DNA of 64,000 nt from Myxococcus xanthus (GTDB lineage: Bacteria > Myxococcota > Myxococcia > Myxococcales > Myxococcaceae), in NCBI RefSeq assembly GCF_006402735.1, contig NZ_CP017174.1, positions 2,111,001-2,175,000 of the forward strand, read 5' to 3'. The first letter of the stretch is position 1; every line of letters begins with the position of its first letter. Positions 63,193 through 64,000 of the stretch are shown one piece after another. Both the position numbers and the translations under genes were made by a program. The notes below the pieces were generated by a model. That model was not told where the DNA came from, did no database searches, and saw nothing but the letters and a program-made list of their open reading frames with translations.

Positions 63193-64000
63193 GCGGTCTT
63201 CTCTTTCGTGGCTGCCCTCCGCCCCGGTGAACTTCGCAAGCGGCTCCTCACGCTTGTCGGGTTAGGGGTTCCTTCGTACATCGCAAGCGCGGTACCGATC
63301 GTGACCTCCGATGCTCCCTCGTGAATCGCGCCGCCAAGACTGACCCACTGCGCGCCCTGCCAGCGATAGACCCACGCGAGGGCGGCGGTCGGGTCGTCTA
63401 CCGCATCTTGCGAGAAGGAGACCAGCGGGGCGCCGGACGCGTCCATCACGAATGAGAAGCTGCCGTATCGAAAGACTTCGCGTTCATTGATCTTGCCCCC
63501 ACCAAGTGGGCGCCACATCGTCCCGTCCCAGTGGCTGACGTGCAGGGCGGTACGGGAGCGCCCTCCCATCCCAACAGCCGTGATGTCCATCAACGCGACG
63601 TAGGCTGTTCCGGAGGAGGCCGCTCGGATTCTTGGCGCCCAATGGTTGTTGTCCTCGGCGTGGATGCGCAGCACTGGCGCGGAGGCGGTCCAGGTCGGAA
63701 CCACCCAGACGCTGGAGGTTTCAATGGGGCCCACGCGGTTTCCCGCCAGGTCCGTCAGCCCATTGTCCTGGGCGAGGAGATGATAGCGGGACGGAAGCTC
63801 CAACCTTGCCTGCGCCTGGAGCGTCAACGCGTGGCCATCCTCGGAGAGATGGGCGCTGTCCGCGGGGAGGCCGTCCCAGGCGAAGAGCCCCGGCCGTACG
63901 TTCGCGGGGTGGAGGGGCTCCGAGAAGCTCAGCGTCATTCGCAGGTCGCGGCCGGCCACGGCGCCGCCGTCTTCAGGCGTGCGGCTGACCAGCAACGGTG
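63153..64000 (-). CDS. Bacterial Ig-like (SbsA-type) surface protein, partial
   Basis: The reading frame is open to the window edge, so the 5' part lies outside. The first visible 90 residues are an SbsA/Big_5-type Ig domain (DLRMTLSFSEPLHPANVRPG; LPSRYHLLAQDNGLTDLAGN). A propeller-like repeat region follows (HWDGTMWRPLGGG; YRWQGAQWVSLGGAI; SSGTAYVALMD). The last 30 residues after GTALAMYEGTPN turn basic and Ser-rich and no longer match, suggesting the 3' end has been replaced or frameshifted. Probably a secreted surface protein. Confidence 0.7.
   Translation of the reverse strand, partial: PLLVSRTPEDGGAVAGRDLRMTLSFSEPLHPANVRPGLFAWDGLPADSAHLSEDGHALTLQAQARLELPSRYHLLAQDNGLTDLAGNRVGPIETSSVWVVPTWTASAPVLRIHAEDNNHWAPRIRAASSGTAYVALMDITAVGMGGRSRTALHVSHWDGTMWRPLGGGKINEREVFRYGSFSFVMDASGAPLVSFSQDAVDDPTAALAWVYRWQGAQWVSLGGAIHEGASEVTIGTALAMYEGTPNPTSVRSRLRSSPGRRAATKEKTAWPQWCGPSSTMW

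Overview
The window is GC-rich DNA from a myxobacterium-like deltaproteobacterium (Myxococcus/Corallococcus/Archangium type). The evidence is a protein with a MYXO-CTERM-like tail, a second truncated protein with the same tail, a DUF1592/DUF1552 pair, ELWxxDGT repeats, many lipoprotein signals and long Cys-rich secreted proteins. It is an accessory, insertion-sequence-rich region: about a quarter of it is whole, broken or chimeric transposable elements, and most genes are bounded by element ends. No tRNA, rRNA or CRISPR array was seen.

Layout. 1-1.5 kb: prophage remnant (portal C-terminus and a frameshifted head-morphogenesis gene). 1.6-4.1 kb: serine-hydrolase lipoprotein abutted by an internally deleted IS3-family element. 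4.2-15.2 kb: small beta-barrel-like protein, a large IgGFc-binding/PKD lipoprotein, two ferritin-fold proteins, a truncated Cys-rich protein, and a pirin gene divergent from a LysR regulator. 15.25-16.54 kb: integrase-core IS (copy A). 16.58-23.18 kb: a compact ten-gene gas-vesicle operon on the minus strand (gvpH-like Hsp20, a CDC48-type double AAA+ ATPase, two gvpF/L, gvpA, gvpF, gvpG, gvpS-like, gvpK, gvpJ). Most of its genes overlap by 4 bases, and no gvpN or gvpO is visible. A PDZ-domain gene diverges from it. 25.2-26.4 kb: IS630/integrase-core chimera. 26.5-30.8 kb: a 1300-residue ELWxxDGT/HYR surface protein and the stump of a paralogue. 30.9-32 kb: two IS3 fragments. 32.3-37 kb: DUF1552 and DUF1592 proteins and a beta-barrel envelope protein. 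37.2-40.9 kb: layered IS5, IS3 and integrase-core elements (copy C).

41.0-51.7 kb holds the most interesting locus. A 14-codon gene (MKIKIHVRGGPKAR) has a near-ideal ribosome binding site, a TTGACA box and its own terminator hairpin. It is divergent from a six-gene operon: HlyD-type adaptor, ABC transporter with an intact C39 (double-glycine) peptidase, a second ABC transporter with a degenerate C39-like domain, TolC-type outer-membrane lipoprotein, a 582-residue protein of unknown family, and an aminoglycoside-phosphotransferase-fold kinase. I read this as a complete trans-envelope exporter for an extremely short double-glycine peptide, possibly modified. This is inference and has not been tested.

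51.7-64 kb: integrase-core IS copy E, a 58-bp tandem repeat, an AT-richer Ser/Thr protein kinase, an IS3 fragment, an intact-looking IS21 (istA/istB) inserted in an IS701 remnant, and an AT-richer pair encoding a 744-residue unknown protein and a 44-cysteine secreted protein. At the right edge is a partial Ig-like protein.
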